NCBI RefSeq assembly: GCF_014202895.1 | Contig: NZ_JACHHV010000003.1 | Coordinates: 1 to 64,000, forward strand | DNA: 64,000 nucleotides | Direction: 5' to 3' | Origin: Lactovum miscens | Lineage (GTDB): Bacteria > Bacillota > Bacilli > Lactobacillales > Streptococcaceae | Part shown: positions 19,148-27,753 of the stretch, piece by piece | How the letters are laid out: the number at the start of each line of letters is the position of its first letter | Numbering within the stretch: the first letter of the stretch is position 1 | The notes under the pieces: model-generated | Told to the model about the DNA's origin: nothing | Databases searched by the model: none | Seen by the model: the letters and a program-made list of their open reading frames with translations, nothing else | Program-made: the position numbers and the translations under genes

Positions 19148-21070
19148 TTGGAAGAAAAATATTACAAATTGCTTAAACAGAATTTTGTTTCAAAAGAAGC
19201 TGTTTTGACAGAAATCATTAATCTAAGTGCAATTTGCGAATTACCTAAGGCGACAGAGCATTTTATGAGTGATGTTCATGGAGAATATGATGCATTTAAT
19301 CATGTCCTTCGAAATGGTTCAGGTAGCATTAAAGAAAAAATACGTGATTGTTTTCCAAATTTTACGGTAGAAGACATTTCAGAATTAGCTACCTTGATTT
19401 ATTACCCACAAGAAAAGTTAGAAGCTCAAAAAATTCTATTTTTGGATAATGCATTTAACCAATATTGTCAGAAAAAGCTTATCGAATTGCTAAAAGTTGC
19501 CAAATTCGCAAGTCAGAAGTACACACGTTCGAAGGTACGGAAAGCTTTATCAGAAAATTTTCGATACATCCTTGAAGAGTTACTGAATGAAGTGGATGCA
19601 ACGGCTGAAAAAAAGAGTTACTTTAGTTCAATTATTCAAAAACTACAGCAATTGGGAGAACTTTCAAATCTAATTGTTTCCTTGGCTGACACAATTCGGC
19701 GTTTAACAGTTGATCATCTACACATTGTTGGGGATATTTACGATCGTGGACCACATCCAGATAAAATTATTGATCGGTTAATAGACATGCCGTCAGTTGA
19801 TATTCAATGGGGAAATCATGATGTTGTTTGGATGGCAATTATTGCGGGTTCACCACTTGCGATGATGAATGTGGTAAGAATTTGTTCAAGATATGCTAAT
19901 CTAGACATTCTAGAAGAGCGTTATGGAATTAATATGCGTGCATTTATTGATTATGCAGAGCGCTATTATAAACCAAGTTCAGCCTTTGTCCCCCAGTTGA
20001 CTGAGGGTATCCGGATCAGTAATGAAGAAAGTGAACTTCTGAATAAATTGCAACAAGCTGCAGCAATCTTACAATTTAAACTGGAAAGTCAGCTTATTGC
20101 ACGCAGACCAGAGTTTTTGCTTGGACATCGCGATGTATTGAACTTTATAGACTTTGGCAATCAAAAGATAACTTTAAATCATCGTGTTTATGATTTGATC
20201 AGCTTTCAAGCTCCAACGATTGATCCAAAAGATCCAGCACGTCTGACCGAAGAAGAAGAAAGAATGCTTAAACATTTATTAGAAAATTTCAAGTCTTCAC
20301 ATAAACTTTTGAAACATGTTCACTTTCTATTAGAAAACGGTTCTATGTATTTGAGGTATAATGGAAATTTGTTGATTCATGGTTGCATTCCCTTACATGA
20401 AAATGGAGATTTTAAGTCTTTTAGAATTGGTGACAAAGCTTATGCAGGACGTGAATTATTGGATTTTTTTGATTTTAATGTGAGAAAAAGCTTGTCTAAT
20501 CCAAAGCAAACAAATGATTTTTCAACTGATTTGCTTTGGTACCTTTGGGTTGGCGAATGTTCATCACTTTTTGGAAAAGAAGCAATGACAACATTTGAAC
20601 GCTACTATATAGGTGACAAGAGCACGCATATTGAAAAGAAAAATCCATATTATGAGCTTCGAGAAAATCAAGAAATCATTAAAATGATATTACGAAATTT
20701 TAACATGGATGAAAATGGTCATCTGATTAACGGACATACGCCAATTAAGGAAAAAAATGGCGAGAACCCGATCAAAGCAAATGGTAAATTAATTGTCATA
20801 GATGGAGGATTTTCGAAGCCTTATCAAAAAGAAACAGGAATAGCAGGCTATACTTTGCTTTATAATAGTTATGGAATGCAGCTTGTCGCTCACCAACCTT
20901 TTACAACTGTTGAAGCAGCTGTAAACAAAGGAACTGACATCATTAGTGCCAATCGACTAGTTGAACAGGTTGAAGAGCCAGTACGTGTAAAAGATACAAA
21001 TATAGGTCAAAGTCTGATGAAAAATATTGCAGATCTTGAATACCTCTTTGAGAAATATGATCTCATTTGA
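19148..21070 (+). CDS. fbp: Fructose-1,6-bisphosphatase, class III
   Basis: Gluconeogenic enzyme converting fructose-1,6-bisphosphate to fructose-6-phosphate. 640 residues, the size of the Firmicutes class III enzyme, which belongs to the calcineurin-like metallophosphatases. Metal-site motifs: MSDVHGEYDAF (about residues 39-49), HIVGDIYDRGPHPD, IQWGNHDVVWMA, and NGHTPIKEKNGENP with KLIVIDGGFSK later. Start TTG 19148 follows AGAGGT. The gene is monocistronic and ends at a strong terminator. Confidence 0.93.
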   Translation: MEEKYYKLLKQNFVSKEAVLTEIINLSAICELPKATEHFMSDVHGEYDAFNHVLRNGSGSIKEKIRDCFPNFTVEDISELATLIYYPQEKLEAQKILFLDNAFNQYCQKKLIELLKVAKFASQKYTRSKVRKALSENFRYILEELLNEVDATAEKKSYFSSIIQKLQQLGELSNLIVSLADTIRRLTVDHLHIVGDIYDRGPHPDKIIDRLIDMPSVDIQWGNHDVVWMAIIAGSPLAMMNVVRICSRYANLDILEERYGINMRAFIDYAERYYKPSSAFVPQLTEGIRISNEESELLNKLQQAAAILQFKLESQLIARRPEFLLGHRDVLNFIDFGNQKITLNHRVYDLISFQAPTIDPKDPARLTEEEERMLKHLLENFKSSHKLLKHVHFLLENGSMYLRYNGNLLIHGCIPLHENGDFKSFRIGDKAYAGRELLDFFDFNVRKSLSNPKQTNDFSTDLLWYLWVGECSSLFGKEAMTTFERYYIGDKSTHIEKKNPYYELRENQEIIKMILRNFNMDENGHLINGHTPIKEKNGENPIKANGKLIVIDGGFSKPYQKETGIAGYTLLYNSYGMQLVAHQPFTTVEAAVNKGTDIISANRLVEQVEEPVRVKDTNIGQSLMKNIADLEYLFEKYDLI

Positions 21071-21088
21071 CTTCGCTATCAATTTTTT

Positions 21089-21140
21089 AAAAAAACTATC
21101 AGAATTTTTGAGGACTAGACCCTTTTTCTGATAGTTTTTT
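21089..21140. terminator. Terminator between fbp and dus
   Basis: aaaaaaactatcagaa pairs with ttctgatagtttttt around a 21-nt loop. It lies between convergent genes and can serve both. Confidence 0.8.
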
Positions 21141-21202
21141 ATTGAATGCGAATATTAGGTTGTAACAAGTTTTGTCAAACTTAGAACTAAGTTCTAAAAT
21201 TA

Positions 21203-22237
21203 TTAAAAGCTATCGAAGACAGTTAAACTTGGATTTAAAAAATCTTCAAAAATACTAAAGACTTCCTGAGGACTTTCAGCTTGGTTGACCGCAACTTTAA
21301 CTTTCGCAGCACCTTTAGCCCCTTTGAGATAGTAGCTAGCCTGTGATCGAAATTCCAGAGTAGCAAGATGTTCACCGTGGAGTTCAACTAGACGTTCTAA
21401 ATGTATCTTGGCTATCTGTATTTTTTCATTGATTGTAGGCTCAGGAAGGAGTTCGCCACTCTCAAAAAAATGGCGTGTGCGATTAAGTACCCAAGGATTG
21501 CCAAGAGCTGCACGTCCCATCATTACAGCAGTGACGCCTGTTTGATCTATCATTTGCTTAGCATCCTCAGGCCCTTTGATGTCTCCGTTACCAATAACAG
21601 GGATTTTGACAGCGTCTGTAAGTTTCCCAAGCCAGTCCCAATTATCCTTTGCGTGACCTGTATAAGCAGCTGCTTTTGTGCGCGTATGCATTGCAACCAG
21701 AGCTCCGCCACCAGCTTCAATAGCTTTCGCATTTTCAACTGCAAAGAGATGATCGTTATCCCAGCCAAGACGGATCTTCACGCTAAGTGGGATTGAGATA
21801 GCTTTGCTAACCTTGCTTACTACATCGTAAACTTTATCTGGATCTAGCAAAAGGCGGGAGCCAGCATCATTTTTTGTAACTTTTGGAACTGGACAACCCA
21901 TATTGATGTCAATAATGTCTGCTGTTGTGTTTTTTTCAACAAACTTAGCCGCTTCGACTAGTGTTTCTGAATTACCCCCAAAAATTTGAATACTCAAAGG
22001 ATGTGGAACACCAACGAAGTCAAGCATGTCAAGTGTTTTTTTATTACGGAATTCAATTCCTTTATCTGAAATCATTTCTGAAATGACGAGACCAGCGCCA
22101 AATTCCTTGGCAGTCGTCAAAAAAGCTTTATTTGTAATACCAGCCATTGGAGCTAGAACAATACGATTTTCGACTACTACTGATTTTTCGCCAGTCCCAA
22201 TTGTGTAGCTCCCAGTATATTTAGTATTGCGTGTCAT
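21203..22237 (-). CDS. dus: tRNA-dihydrouridine synthase
   Basis: FMN enzyme reducing uridines in tRNA, 344 residues, DusB-like. Motifs: NRIVLAPMAGITNKAFL, IIDINMGCPVPKVTKNDAGS with the catalytic Cys, MHTRTKAAAYTGHA, PVIGNGDIKGPEDAK and VMMGRAALGNPW. The ATG at 22235-22237 has no Shine-Dalgarno. On the minus strand a TGTTATAAT extended -10 (TATAAT 22250-22245) ends 7 nt before it, so the mRNA is probably leaderless. In many bacteria dus neighbours hslO, as it does here. Confidence 0.93.
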   Translation of the reverse strand: MTRNTKYTGSYTIGTGEKSVVVENRIVLAPMAGITNKAFLTTAKEFGAGLVISEMISDKGIEFRNKKTLDMLDFVGVPHPLSIQIFGGNSETLVEAAKFVEKNTTADIIDINMGCPVPKVTKNDAGSRLLLDPDKVYDVVSKVSKAISIPLSVKIRLGWDNDHLFAVENAKAIEAGGGALVAMHTRTKAAAYTGHAKDNWDWLGKLTDAVKIPVIGNGDIKGPEDAKQMIDQTGVTAVMMGRAALGNPWVLNRTRHFFESGELLPEPTINEKIQIAKIHLERLVELHGEHLATLEFRSQASYYLKGAKGAAKVKVAVNQAESPQEVFSIFEDFLNPSLTVFDSF

Positions 22238-22392
22238 GCTTGATATTATAACAAAAAAGTTGTAGATAATTTGTTGATGTGTTTGTCAGAGGTTGATAAC
22301 TTAGTAACTGAGTCATACTTGGACACTATAATTATTAATAAAATAAATATTTTTTAATGCTGGATAAAAAGATCACTGAAAAGGAAAATGGA

Positions 22393-22914
22393 TTACTTAA
22401 CTTTATAATGTAGTTCAACAAACTGACCATAAGTAGTTGTTTCTATAAGTTCAAGCTTTTCAAAATAATTTCCCTTTGGAAACAAAGGTATTCCGTCACC
22501 TAACAGAACTGGAGCAACTGTAACTTGAAGCTCATCAATTAGATGATTTTCAAGAAATAGTTTAATGGTCTCTCCGCCCCCTACATTCCAGATGTTTCCA
22601 TTTAGCTCTTTGACAATTTTTTGTAAATTCTCAGGAAGGACGAATTTGACATATTTATTGTCGGGTAATGTTTGTCGACTTAAAACATAGACAGATTTTC
22701 CGTAATAAGGCCAATCTTCATGAGTTATATTTTGAATTTCGTTAATCATCCATTCGTAGGTGTGTCTTCCCATAATTAGATTGTCAATTTGACTGATGAA
22801 CTTTCCGTAGCCATTGTCACCTTTACCACTAACTTCAAAAAGCCAATCAAGACTTTCATTTCTGTCTGCAATATAGCCATCGAGTGTTGCTGCAATGTAG
22901 AGTTTAACAGTCAT
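22393..22914 (-). CDS. Dihydrofolate reductase-like (RibD C-terminal domain) protein
   Basis: 173 residues, fold of the RibD C-terminal/DHFR family. It starts MTVKLYIAATLDGYIADRNE and has MGRHTYEWM, a Gly-rich IWNVGGGETIKLFLE and PVLLGDGIPLFPKG. Likely a cytoplasmic NADPH-dependent reductase of unknown substrate; the same group as B. subtilis YyaP/YwjB. Its ATG overlaps the hslO stop by 4 bases (22911-22914), so it is translated with hslO. No terminator is obvious downstream. Confidence 0.85.
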   Translation of the reverse strand: MTVKLYIAATLDGYIADRNESLDWLFEVSGKGDNGYGKFISQIDNLIMGRHTYEWMINEIQNITHEDWPYYGKSVYVLSRQTLPDNKYVKFVLPENLQKIVKELNGNIWNVGGGETIKLFLENHLIDELQVTVAPVLLGDGIPLFPKGNYFEKLELIETTTYGQFVELHYKVK

Positions 22915-23777
22915 TTTTCTGTAGAGTCCAAAATCAATTCATTTAATTCTGCTTCAGAAAAATGGTAATCACGTCCGCAAAACTGGCAAATGACTTCTGC
23001 ATAATGATCTTCTTCTATCATAGAAGTAATTTCAGCAGAACCTAGTGAGCGAATGCCTTCACGAAAACGAGTTTTACTGCAATCGCACTTGAAAGCAAGT
23101 GAACTTTCTTCAAGTATCTTGTAATCCATACCACCATAAATATTTGGCAAAATTTCATTAATACTTAAGGCTGAAAGTGCTGGCATTGCTTTAATTTGTT
23201 TTTCCATTAGACTAATCTCTTCATCTGTTGCTTCAGGTAAAGCTTGAAGTAAAAAACCACTCGCAGATTTGACCTTATCAGAATTTTCCTCCAGAACGAC
23301 ATTGACTCCTACAGAACTTGGAGTTTGTTCAGACTGGAGGAAGTACCAAGCTAGGTCTTCGCCAATTTCCGCACTGATTAAGTCAACTTGTCCGGTATAA
23401 GACGTTCGCAAGCCCATATCTTTAATGATAATTAGGAAACCATTACCAATTAACTCTCCAACTAAAACTTCGCCTGTTGAAGTTCGACGATAATCAAGAT
23501 CAGGGTTTTGGACATAGCCTTTGACATTCCCACTGGCATCTGAAACGGCTAGTATTGCTCCCATTGGTCCATCACCAATTACCTTCACCGTAATCTTAGC
23601 ATCGCCCTTTTCTAAAGCTCCTAAAATTTGAGCCGCAATTAAAGTACGACCAAGGGCGGTGGTAGAACTGGATAGGCTGTGATGACGTTCTTGAGCTTCA
23701 GTCACGGTTCTTTTCGAATCAAGGGCAAAAGCACGGAAATGTCCGTTCAACGATATAGATTTAATAATTTTGTCCAT
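22911..23777 (-). CDS. hslO: Redox-regulated chaperone Hsp33
   Basis: Holdase chaperone switched on by oxidation and unfolding, 288 residues from ATG 23775-23777 (MDKIIKSISLNGHF). The zinc-binding redox switch is intact: FKCDCSK (CxC) and CQFCGRDYHF (CxxC) near the C-terminus. AAAGGA precedes, at a slightly long 11-nt spacing; the frame is open up to 23804. The minus-strand promoter has TGTTATAAT (TATAAT 23832-23827), and a 13-bp palindrome covers the -35 position. Confidence 0.95.
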   Translation of the reverse strand: MDKIIKSISLNGHFRAFALDSKRTVTEAQERHHSLSSSTTALGRTLIAAQILGALEKGDAKITVKVIGDGPMGAILAVSDASGNVKGYVQNPDLDYRRTSTGEVLVGELIGNGFLIIIKDMGLRTSYTGQVDLISAEIGEDLAWYFLQSEQTPSSVGVNVVLEENSDKVKSASGFLLQALPEATDEEISLMEKQIKAMPALSALSINEILPNIYGGMDYKILEESSLAFKCDCSKTRFREGIRSLGSAEITSMIEEDHYAEVICQFCGRDYHFSEAELNELILDSTEK

Positions 23778-23844
23778 GAATTTATACATCCTTTTTAATT
23801 TCAATACATATGTTTATTTTATCTAGATTATAACAAATTAAGCG

Positions 23845-23857
23845 TCCCTAATAGGGA
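23845..23857. promoter_or_regulatory. Palindrome TCCCTA-A-TAGGGA over the hslO -35 region
   Basis: A perfect odd-length palindrome placed 13 nt upstream of the hslO -10 box and covering the -35 position. It could be an operator. The cognate regulator is not recognised. Confidence 0.4.
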
Positions 23858-23991
23858 GTGAGAGGGTTTAGTGAAAATTAACAAACATAAGATCTTTAAA
23901 AATTCTTTCTTTTCAAAGTGTTATAATTAAGCTAATAGCAAGGGTCTGCACCATTATATTCTTAAGTAGACTCCAATTACGGAGACTAAAA

Positions 23992-25521
23992 TTGACAGTT
24001 TATCATATAAACAAAGGAATTGGTCCATCATCGAGTGGAATTGAGTACGCCCAGAAATACCGTTTTGATTTAGTCAAACAATTCCCTGAAAAGCAACTTT
24101 TCATATATTGTGATTATAGTTATAACAATTATAGTCGTTTTACTGAAAAAATAGGCATTGATATCGATGTGACGCTCAATGCTTATAAGTTTATGGCAGG
24201 GCAGAAAAATCACGCTTCAACTTTTATGGTTGATGATTTTCAATTGACCTTACCTTCCTATTTTTTACGTAAGGATGATGGAGAAAAAGCGGTCAATTTT
24301 TCATATGGTGAAAGCCTTTATAAAGTCTGGCTCATTCCAGGAACTTTTCGCATAGATCGTGTTGATACAATTGTTTCTCAACATCTGCAAGAAGTGGCAC
24401 ATTATAGTGACCGTTTGACCAACATTGATTACTACAACGGGAAGGAAATTTTTTGTCGCTACTTCTTTAATGAAGATGGTGAGCAATCAATGAAGCAGTT
24501 TTTACATGAAGGTAAAATTCTTGTCACGTTCCTTGGTGATTCAGTGCTCTATGGAAAAGGCGAGTTTTATAATGAATTTTTCCATCGTCTTAACTTTGGA
24601 AAGGGTGATTTGGTAATCATTGATCGAAACGCGGGAATTGCTGCGGAATTACTTCAGAATAAGAATGATGCTAAGTATGCGGTCGTCATTCATGCAGAGC
24701 ATTTTAGTGAACGGATGATAGACGATAACTGGGTGCTTTGGAATAATCATTACGAGTTTGTCTTTAGCAATCGAAAATATATTGATTATTTTATTGTTTC
24801 GACGGATAAACAAAAGAAGAAATTGAAAGATCAGTTTAATAAAATGGGTAGTGTTGATACAAAAATAATCACAATTCCTGTTGGGTTTATTAATGAATTG
24901 AACGATGGCCAAGCTGTAGAAGAAAACAAGTACAAATTTATGACGGCAAGTCGTTTAGCAGCAGAGAAACATATCGATGTATTAGTGAGGGCAGTTGTTG
25001 CATTAAAGGAAGAGCTTCCAGAAATTGAGTTTCATATTTATGGGGCTGGTAAACTGGTTAAGGAATTGCGTGACTTGATTGCTAAACTTAATGCTAAAGA
25101 TTTTGTCAAGTTACATGGGCACCTAGATCTTGACAATTCTATTTACGGTTCTTATGGAGGATATTTGACAGCTTCCTCTTCAGAAGGCTTTGGCTTAACA
25201 CTTCTAGAAGCTGTATCAGCTTGTCTTCCCATTATTGGTTTAGATGTGGATTATGGTAATAGTGAATTTATAAAAAATGGTATAAATGGCTTCTGCATTT
25301 CTCCAAAGAGTTTCAAAAACGAGGAAGAACAAGTTGAAATTTTTTCAAATATGATTAGGAAAATGGTTCAAGAAATGGATTATAAGTGTGCTATAGAATT
25401 TTCTAAAACCAAAGCTGAGTCATATTTGGCAGAAAATGTAAAATCCCTCTGGCGTGATTTCTATGATATCAGTCTTGGAAAGAAGCCTGTCAATTCTTTT
25501 GAAATTGGGGGAACTTTATAA
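23992..25521 (+). CDS. gtfA: GtfA-type protein O-glycosyltransferase
   Basis: 509 residues, similar to GtfA, the catalytic N-acetylglucosaminyltransferase that starts glycosylation of serine-rich surface adhesins. The N-terminus (VYHINKGIGPSSSGIEYAQ) is followed by the add-on domain of this family. A GT-B catalytic half follows with MTASRLAAEKHIDVLVRAV and the nucleotide-sugar site SSSEGFGLTLLEAVSACLPI (about residues 392-411). Start TTG 23992 after ACGGAG; a TGTTATAAT promoter box lies at 23922-23927 (TATAAT). The stop overlaps the gtfB start. No secA2, secY2 or serine-rich substrate gene is nearby. Confidence 0.85.
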   Translation: MTVYHINKGIGPSSSGIEYAQKYRFDLVKQFPEKQLFIYCDYSYNNYSRFTEKIGIDIDVTLNAYKFMAGQKNHASTFMVDDFQLTLPSYFLRKDDGEKAVNFSYGESLYKVWLIPGTFRIDRVDTIVSQHLQEVAHYSDRLTNIDYYNGKEIFCRYFFNEDGEQSMKQFLHEGKILVTFLGDSVLYGKGEFYNEFFHRLNFGKGDLVIIDRNAGIAAELLQNKNDAKYAVVIHAEHFSERMIDDNWVLWNNHYEFVFSNRKYIDYFIVSTDKQKKKLKDQFNKMGSVDTKIITIPVGFINELNDGQAVEENKYKFMTASRLAAEKHIDVLVRAVVALKEELPEIEFHIYGAGKLVKELRDLIAKLNAKDFVKLHGHLDLDNSIYGSYGGYLTASSSEGFGLTLLEAVSACLPIIGLDVDYGNSEFIKNGINGFCISPKSFKNEEEQVEIFSNMIRKMVQEMDYKCAIEFSKTKAESYLAENVKSLWRDFYDISLGKKPVNSFEIGGTL

Positions 25522-26828
25522 TGAAATTAGTGCTCACAGAACTCTACAATCAAGCGACCCGGCGTTTTCTCTATAGTTTAAATAAAGCCTCTATTCCTTA
25601 TTTACACATCAATGTGGTTTATGGTGGCTTTGAACCACTTACAGTACTAAATCCAATAGCTCATGCGATAGGAGCGGACCAATTACCTGATAAAGCTTTA
25701 CATTTTAATGAAATTAAAGTCCCAAAATTTTTTGAAATTCGTAATATAGATGGCTTAAAGGCTGAAATTTTACAAGGGGACCTTTTAAGAGGTTATATCT
25801 TTTATATTGCTAATAGCAAACGGATAGTAAAAAAAGTCGTTTGGCTTAATCTGGAAGGGAAATTTACAGTTGCCTTCCGCTATAACCGTCAAGGGTTTAA
25901 ATATGCAGATGTGCTTTATAATCAAGAAGGCAAGCCTATCAAGGAAATCTATTATGATGCAAATGGGAATAAGGTTTTGACTTTTGATCTCTTAAGCCGT
26001 TCAATTATTAGACATACTCAAAGAAATGATAAAATTTATCCAGATATCAGCTTTTTTGTTAAAGAATTCATTGAAGAATATAGTTCTAGTTTTGATGAAA
26101 TCATTATTAATTCTATGTCAACTCCCTTTCTGGTGTCTAAAGAAATTCCGAAAATTCCCTCTACACTGTATTTCCAAGAACGAATTTCTGATGAATTACC
26201 TGCTAACATGAAATTGATTTTATCTGTTCGTACTTCAACGTATCGAATTCTTTTTGAAAATATAAATGAGCTGGCAAAGATAGAAAAAATAATGAAACCA
26301 TACGAGGAGGGAAGGATTGGATTGGCCTATTTGGGTCAAATTGAAAATATTCGGAGATCCATCAAGCAACATCGCAGTTTTTTGACAGTGACACTTAGTG
26401 ATCAGATATTATATGATGAGGGACTTGCTGATTATCTTAGTAAATCCGGAGCAACATGGACCATAGCAGCACCTTCAAATGTATCTGAAAAGCTTAGAAA
26501 TTTAGCTAAAAAGCATTCAAATGTCAGGTTACTTGAAGCTATCTCTTTGAAAAATCTTTTGGCCTTACTTTTGGAAAATGATGTCTACCTTGATCTTAAC
26601 CAAGGAGCTGAATGGGAGAATGTCGTTCAGAGAGCTTACTTGGAAGGCTTACTTGTAATTGGAGATAGAACAGTTGCCAAAAGCCAGGCCAATGAATTGA
26701 TTACTGAAACACAAACACAAATTTCAGAATTAATTTCAAAGTCAGACTACAGCGAATACTTGCACACTCTACATGAAAAAAAAGGAAAACCTTCATCAGT
26801 TCATGATTATCAAAAGATTTTTAAGTAG
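25521..26828 (+). CDS. gtfB: GtfB-type glycosylation co-factor
   Basis: 435 residues, similar to GtfB, the substrate-binding partner that forms a stable complex with GtfA. The N-terminus MKLVLTELYNQATRRFLYSL is followed by the repeated beta-rich add-on region (VLYNQEGKPIKEIYYDANGN). The degenerate GT-B half at the C-terminus lacks a clear donor site. The ATG overlaps the last base of the gtfA stop, so translation is coupled. The T-box unit that follows has its own promoter. Confidence 0.85.
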   Translation: MKLVLTELYNQATRRFLYSLNKASIPYLHINVVYGGFEPLTVLNPIAHAIGADQLPDKALHFNEIKVPKFFEIRNIDGLKAEILQGDLLRGYIFYIANSKRIVKKVVWLNLEGKFTVAFRYNRQGFKYADVLYNQEGKPIKEIYYDANGNKVLTFDLLSRSIIRHTQRNDKIYPDISFFVKEFIEEYSSSFDEIIINSMSTPFLVSKEIPKIPSTLYFQERISDELPANMKLILSVRTSTYRILFENINELAKIEKIMKPYEEGRIGLAYLGQIENIRRSIKQHRSFLTVTLSDQILYDEGLADYLSKSGATWTIAAPSNVSEKLRNLAKKHSNVRLLEAISLKNLLALLLENDVYLDLNQGAEWENVVQRAYLEGLLVIGDRTVAKSQANELITETQTQISELISKSDYSEYLHTLHEKKGKPSSVHDYQKIFK

Positions 26829-26892
26829 TTGGAAAAGATATGGCCCGGTATCTTTGGATAAAGTATATAATTGCAGATGCAGTGTGATAGTC

Positions 26893-26921
26893 TTGTCAAA
26901 ATTTAGTGAAAATGATAGAAT
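26893..26921 (+). promoter_or_regulatory. Promoter of the T-box operon
   Basis: TTGTCA (26893-26898), 17-nt spacer, TAGAAT (26916-26921). It fires the leader of the gpx-pheST unit. Confidence 0.7.
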
Positions 26922-26939
26922 AAATCAAATTGAATAAGC

Positions 26940-27120
26940 TCATGCGAGAAGAGTAATTATTGGAGTGTTTAAGGAAGCCCAGGTCATTGACTGAAAACTA
27001 GGGTAACGCAGAAGATAGTGAATTTCACCTCACACAAATGAGAAAGTAAATTAAGCTATAAATTAGGATGGTACCGCGGGCTCTCGCTCCTTTCAGAGGG
27101 AGTGAACTGTGGTATTTTTG
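26940..27120 (+). promoter_or_regulatory. T-box riboswitch, phenylalanine specifier
   Basis: The conserved T-box AGGATGGTACCGCG lies at 27065-27078. It is followed by a terminator stem (GCTCC at 27086-27090 with GGGAG at 27098-27102) and a T run at 27114-27118. Upstream, the stem I region ends in agtgaatttcacc, where TTC (27024-27026) sits in the specifier position after GAA, calling for tRNA-Phe. Uncharged tRNA-Phe would favour the antiterminator and read-through. The downstream genes are gpx, pheS and pheT; the Phe specifier fits pheST. Confidence 0.85.
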
Positions 27121-27176
27121 ATTTTTAGATATGCTCGTAGCCAAAACAAAGAAAATAAACAGAAAGAGGAGTTAAC

Positions 27177-27656
27177 ATGAGGTCGTTTTACGATTTTAGC
27201 GCATTAAAAATGAATGGGCAAAAAGTTTCTATGAAGGAATATAAAGGTAAGGTAGTTCTTATAGTGAATACTGCCTCAAAGTGCGGTTTTACTCCACAGT
27301 TTGAAGGACTAGAAAAATTATACGAGGATTATCATGAAAAAGGCCTTGAAATCTTAGGTTTCCCATGCAATCAATTTGCAAATCAAGATGATGGAACAAA
27401 CTCTGAGATTGAAGAATTTTGCAAGGTAAATTATGGTGTGACTTTTACTATGTTTCAAAAGATTGATGTTAATGGAGAGAAAGCCCATCCCCTTTACCAG
27501 TGGCTTCGAGAAGAAAAGCACGGCTTACTCAGTGATAAAATAAAATGGAACTTCACTAAATTTCTGCTTGATCGTGATGGTGAAGTGGTTGCTCGTTTTG
27601 CTCCAGCGACCGAACCAGAAAAGCTAATTGAATCAATCGAAAATTTACTTGGCTAA
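27177..27656 (+). CDS. gpx: Glutathione peroxidase family protein
   Basis: 159 residues, thioredoxin-fold peroxidase (BsaA-like). Peroxidatic Cys in [12 protein letters not shown] (about residue 37), the second motif [10 protein letters not shown], and the third WNFTKFLLD. It has Cys, not selenocysteine, and probably uses thioredoxin or a similar thiol donor. Start: AAGAGGAG before ATG 27177. It lies directly behind the Phe T-box and 97 nt before pheS with no clear terminator between, so it seems to be under Phe-tRNA control. That is unusual for a peroxidase. Confidence 0.92.
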   Translation: MRSFYDFSALKMNGQKVSMKEYKGKVVLIVNTASKCGFTPQFEGLEKLYEDYHEKGLEILGFPCNQFANQDDGTNSEIEEFCKVNYGVTFTMFQKIDVNGEKAHPLYQWLREEKHGLLSDKIKWNFTKFLLDRDGEVVARFAPATEPEKLIESIENLLG

Positions 27657-27753
27657 TTTGCACTAAATGAAAGGAATAGCTGAACAGATTTTAATTAATC
27701 TGACTTTAAATTAAAACGATAAATTTTTAAATTTAGCTATGATTAAAGACCAT

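Noticed and set aside
23992-26828. Complete accessory Sec (SecA2/SecY2) locus
   Set aside because: Only gtfA and gtfB are present; flanking genes are hslO and the T-box operon.
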